This document shows, piece by piece, positions 32,201 to 33,609 of a stretch of DNA of 33,609 nucleotides. The notes below the pieces were generated by a model, which was given only the letters and a program-made list of their open reading frames with translations, was not told where the DNA came from and did no database searches. This DNA is from Spirobacillus cienkowskii (lineage in GTDB: Bacteria; Bdellovibrionota_B; Oligoflexia; Silvanigrellales; Silvanigrellaceae): NCBI GenBank assembly GCA_003339605.1, contig QOVW01000084.1:1-33609 (forward strand). The letters run 5' to 3'. The translations under genes were made by a program, and so were the position numbers. Numbering within the stretch: position 1 is the stretch's first letter; each line of letters opens with the position of its first letter.

Positions 32201-32787
32201 ACGGCTATTTTCCAGTATGTTCGCAAAATGACTCCTTGCTTGTTTATGACCCTAATACAACACCAACAACTCCTATCAATAAAAGAAATATTATTGCAAA
32301 ATTTGATTTTCCTAGACAAAAATCAGGCAGAATTTTATGTATTGCTGATTTTTTTAAAAATGTAGAATCGGGAGACATCGACACTCTAGGTGTCCAAATT
32401 GTCACTTTAGGAGAAGAGTTTTCTTCCCAGGCTAGACAACTATACGAATCTAATAACTTTACAGACTACTTTTATTACCATGGACTAGGAACAGAACTCA
32501 CTGAAGCAGGCGCAGAGTGGTTACATAAAAAAATGAGAACTGGATGGGGTATTGCAAATAAAGATGCAAAAACTTTAAGGCAACTATTTAGCCAAGGGTA
32601 TCAAGGATCACGCTATTCATTTGGTTACCCGGCATGTCCAAATATGGAAGGCAATACGCTACTTTTAAATTTACTTGAAGCAAACCGTATCGGTGTGCAT
32701 ATTTCAGAAAGTTTTCAAATGCACCCCGAATTGACTACGAGTGCATTGGTAACATGGCATCCGCAGGCCCGATATTTTACAACTTAA
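29281..32787 (+). CDS. metH: Cobalamin-dependent methionine synthase MetH
   Basis: A 1168-residue complete MetH. The homocysteine domain (1-300) has zinc ligands C222 (MNCATGP) and C288/C289 (GGCCGTTP). The pterin domain (about 330-600) contains ERTNANGSKKFKELL and FDPLTFTLGSGDEE. The cobalamin cap and Rossmann domain (about 630-860) carry D725-x-H727-x-x-G730 (KGDVHDIGKN), where H727 is the lower B12 ligand. The reactivation domain (about 930-1168) has RYSFGYPACPN (1111-1121) for AdoMet binding. It transfers methyl from methyl-THF to homocysteine in the cytosol. It is a little shorter than the E. coli enzyme, mainly through loop trims. It lies 3 bp after the ferredoxin gene and ends near a hairpin. 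Confidence 0.97.
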   Translation: MKKTLSQLIQEKVVLLDGAMGTQIFSYHPTIEDYGSHELDGCVEILNQTRKHWIQEIHHNYYNAGADAIETNTFGCNEIVLAEFGIANQTMLLNKLAAELARDVANSYNEAKFVIGSVGPGTKLISLLQIDYNTLYQSYFTQIQGLLQGRVDAILIETCQDINQAKIAVRAAKNAMKLLKIEVPIWTQVTIESNGTMLVGSDIQTALTAIEALGIQVLGMNCATGPDEMRSHIAYLSEASPMPISVLPNAGLPQNVQGKTVYPLKPQEFAEKVFSMAKEFQLNVVGGCCGTTPEHIHALRSKIQQLNPSIRKGKLTRSVSSLYTSVPLNLEPKPLYVGERTNANGSKKFKELLSNNDFEGLAQIAKSQLKEGAHILDVCVAYVSRNESEDMDALLKKIVTQVNIPIMIDSTEIPVIEKALQTVPGKCVVNSINFEDGTAKAEKILQLCKEYGAAVVALTIDESGMAKSAAHKLSIAEKIYELAVSQYKIHPGDLIFDPLTFTLGSGDEEFRKSAIETLNGIKLIKHNFPEVKTILGLSNVSFGLTPFARQILNSLMLFHAVKYGLDLAILNASKILPIAKISADDKILFEDLLFDNRKENYDPLKLIVTRFNDKNKQSSHQPKNRDTIPLEQRLKLDIIDGEKQLIVADCHEALKIFSPLHIINNILLDGMKVVGERFGAGEMQLPFVLESAEVMKIAVKALEPFMEKKSGYSKGKMIIATVKGDVHDIGKNLVDIILTNNGYEILNLGIKQPIESILEQYKNSGAHAIGMSGLLVKSTAIMKENLEYMTAHGFKTPVILGGAALTREFVEKECQAVYQGPVFYAFDAFECLKIMEKLTSIQGEISSAILQEIRNFAKNEPANSKNNDDNTIKIIKKGNVSLIPDKWKQSPWVRKTERVPNSPFWGTQILSLNLEEIFAFVDEFALIRTRWGFKKGNSSEEEFQSILNHKAMPLLLNLKEKLLKDKSILPKAIYGYFPVCSQNDSLLVYDPNTTPTTPINKRNIIAKFDFPRQKSGRILCIADFFKNVESGDIDTLGVQIVTLGEEFSSQARQLYESNNFTDYFYYHGLGTELTEAGAEWLHKKMRTGWGIANKDAKTLRQLFSQGYQGSRYSFGYPACPNMEGNTLLLNLLEANRIGVHISESFQMHPELTTSALVTWHPQARYFTT

Positions 32788-32800
32788 TTTTATTAATTTT

Positions 32801-32831
32801 TAGATTTAATAATTTTTTATTATTAAATCTA
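32801..32831 (+). terminator. Hairpin after metH
   Basis: TAGATTTAATAAT (32801-32813) pairs perfectly with 32819-32831 across a loop of five T residues. It begins 14 bp after the metH stop. The stem is nearly all A/T and no strong T tract follows, so its efficiency is uncertain. The remaining 150 bp before the next gene are plain A/T-rich sequence. Confidence 0.5.
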
Positions 32832-32983
32832 TATTCACAAAAATTATTTTTAATATTCAATAAATTTTTATTAATAAATAATTATATATTAAATAGATGA
32901 AATAGAATATTTAATATTTGTAAAAAAATTATTTCTATATTATTATTTGGGTGATTTTTGATTAATTATTAAAGAGATTAAAA

Positions 32984-33541
32984 ATGCCTCAATACATTGA
33001 AATTGTTACAAACAAAAAAGTTATATTCGGACAACATTTTAAAAAAAAATCATTGATACCTGGAAAAGCATTATATTCAGATGGCATTTGTCATGGTTTA
33101 AGCTTAGCATGGATTAAAAAAATTCATACTTTAAAGACTTTTTGTCAAATTTCTCTACCAAGTTCAAATGAAGGCTTACTAATTCAAAATAAACTAGATT
33201 ATAATTTTAATACTAGAAAACATGCAATTAAAAAAGAAAATTATAAATATGATGAACACCATAATAAAGATGTTTCCCCGGATGAATTTTTTATCAATGA
33301 TAATTGTAATTTTTTAAAGTCTTATTCAGAACTTGGTTTTAAACTAGTTAAATATTGTGGACTTATGAGCGCATTTCGTTTAACATATTTTCTGAATGAT
33401 CTACTAAAAAACAATGATATGAGAACAAAAATAAAAGCTTTCTTAATTTGTACAGGTGGTCATGCACTTGCACTGGCTATAAATTATAAATCTATTGTTT
33501 TTTTTGATTCTAATACGCCGTCCACTAAGTTTTTAACATAA
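32984..33541 (+). CDS. Candidate YopT-like (C58) cysteine protease
   Basis: A 185-residue protein shows a C58-like catalytic layout: DGICHGLSLAWI (Cys36), TGGHALALAI (His160) and IVFFDSN (Asp175). The spacing between His and Asp and the local wording fit the YopT/C58 family, whose members cleave or modify host proteins after secretion. The region between the catalytic parts is short and Lys/Asn-rich. The protein ends only 10 residues after the Asp, less than in YopT itself, so it may be a minimal form or truncated. No signal peptide is present, which fits type III or type IV delivery or a cytosolic role. A weak AGAG precedes ATG. It lies at the window edge, after the methionine operon. Confidence 0.6.
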   Translation: MPQYIEIVTNKKVIFGQHFKKKSLIPGKALYSDGICHGLSLAWIKKIHTLKTFCQISLPSSNEGLLIQNKLDYNFNTRKHAIKKENYKYDEHHNKDVSPDEFFINDNCNFLKSYSELGFKLVKYCGLMSAFRLTYFLNDLLKNNDMRTKIKAFLICTGGHALALAINYKSIVFFDSNTPSTKFLT

Positions 33542-33609
33542 GCTTGCCTTAGGTTTTGAATTCATAATTGACTTGACAATTTTTTGTGTTAATTGATTCC
33601 AACCACTAG

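Noticed and set aside
33533-33609. Open minus-strand frame reaching the window end (contains GWNQLTQKIVKSIMNSKPKA)
   Set aside because: About 24 codons only; it could be the end of a gene or transposase beyond the window, but there is too little to support a call.
1-33609. CRISPR array, rRNA genes, prophage or replication origin
   Set aside because: No regularly spaced repeats, rRNA-like sequence, phage structural genes or dnaA-box clusters were noticed on reading.

Overview
The window is a strongly A+T-rich stretch of a Gram-negative, probably proteobacterial, chromosome. Evidence for Gram-negative: two murein lytic transglycosylases, one of them a lipoprotein, Sec signal peptides, LipB, a DAACS symporter and a two-component system. 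The CCA end of its tRNA is encoded. I cannot fix the taxon. The class D beta-lactamase relic and the IS5-type transposase recall Legionella-like gammaproteobacteria. The style of the two lytic transglycosylases and the very low GC would also suit Oligoflexia/Bdellovibrionota-like bacteria. A YopT-like (C58) cysteine protease candidate hints at life with eukaryotic cells.

Layout. 1-4.2 kb is an accessory zone: the 5' end of an IS5-family transposase, a TspO/MBR membrane protein, a decayed blaOXA-type gene, a DUF234-type ATPase/nuclease-like gene, and an Xre/RES toxin-antitoxin pair with two matching operators. 4.2-8.2 kb holds a small secreted protein, tRNA-Ser(CGA), an MltD-like lipoprotein, a DUF2797 protein and a small DUF2892 membrane protein. 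8.3-10.8 kb is a minus-strand cluster of three paralogous secreted proteins of no family I recognise, the last of which is frameshifted.

11.2-17.6 kb is a minus-strand SUF iron-sulfur assembly operon read sufS-sufU-sufC-sufB-sufD-Rieske ferredoxin-yajQ. 18.0-20.2 kb carries a dicarboxylate/amino-acid symporter and an unknown gene with two strong ribosome binding sites. 20.2-25.3 kb (minus) is slt, then phnC-phnE-lipB, with no phnD. slt and a histidine kinase diverge from start codons that physically overlap (CATG), and the kinase overlaps its OmpR-type regulator.

27.1-32.8 kb is a methionine/one-carbon operon: a homocysteine-methyltransferase/MTHFR fusion, a [2Fe-2S] ferredoxin and a full-length cobalamin-dependent MetH. 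All three zinc-binding cysteines expected in the methyltransferase half of the fusion are replaced, while MetH keeps its own. A reasonable reading is that the fusion supplies methyl-THF through its MTHFR half, MetH makes methionine, and the ferredoxin supplies electrons to one or both. The window ends with the YopT-like protease candidate.

The best leads are the zinc-site-less fusion with its ferredoxin, the secreted paralog cluster, the C58-like protease, the overlapping divergent start codons, and the blaOXA relic that lies outside any intact reading frame.
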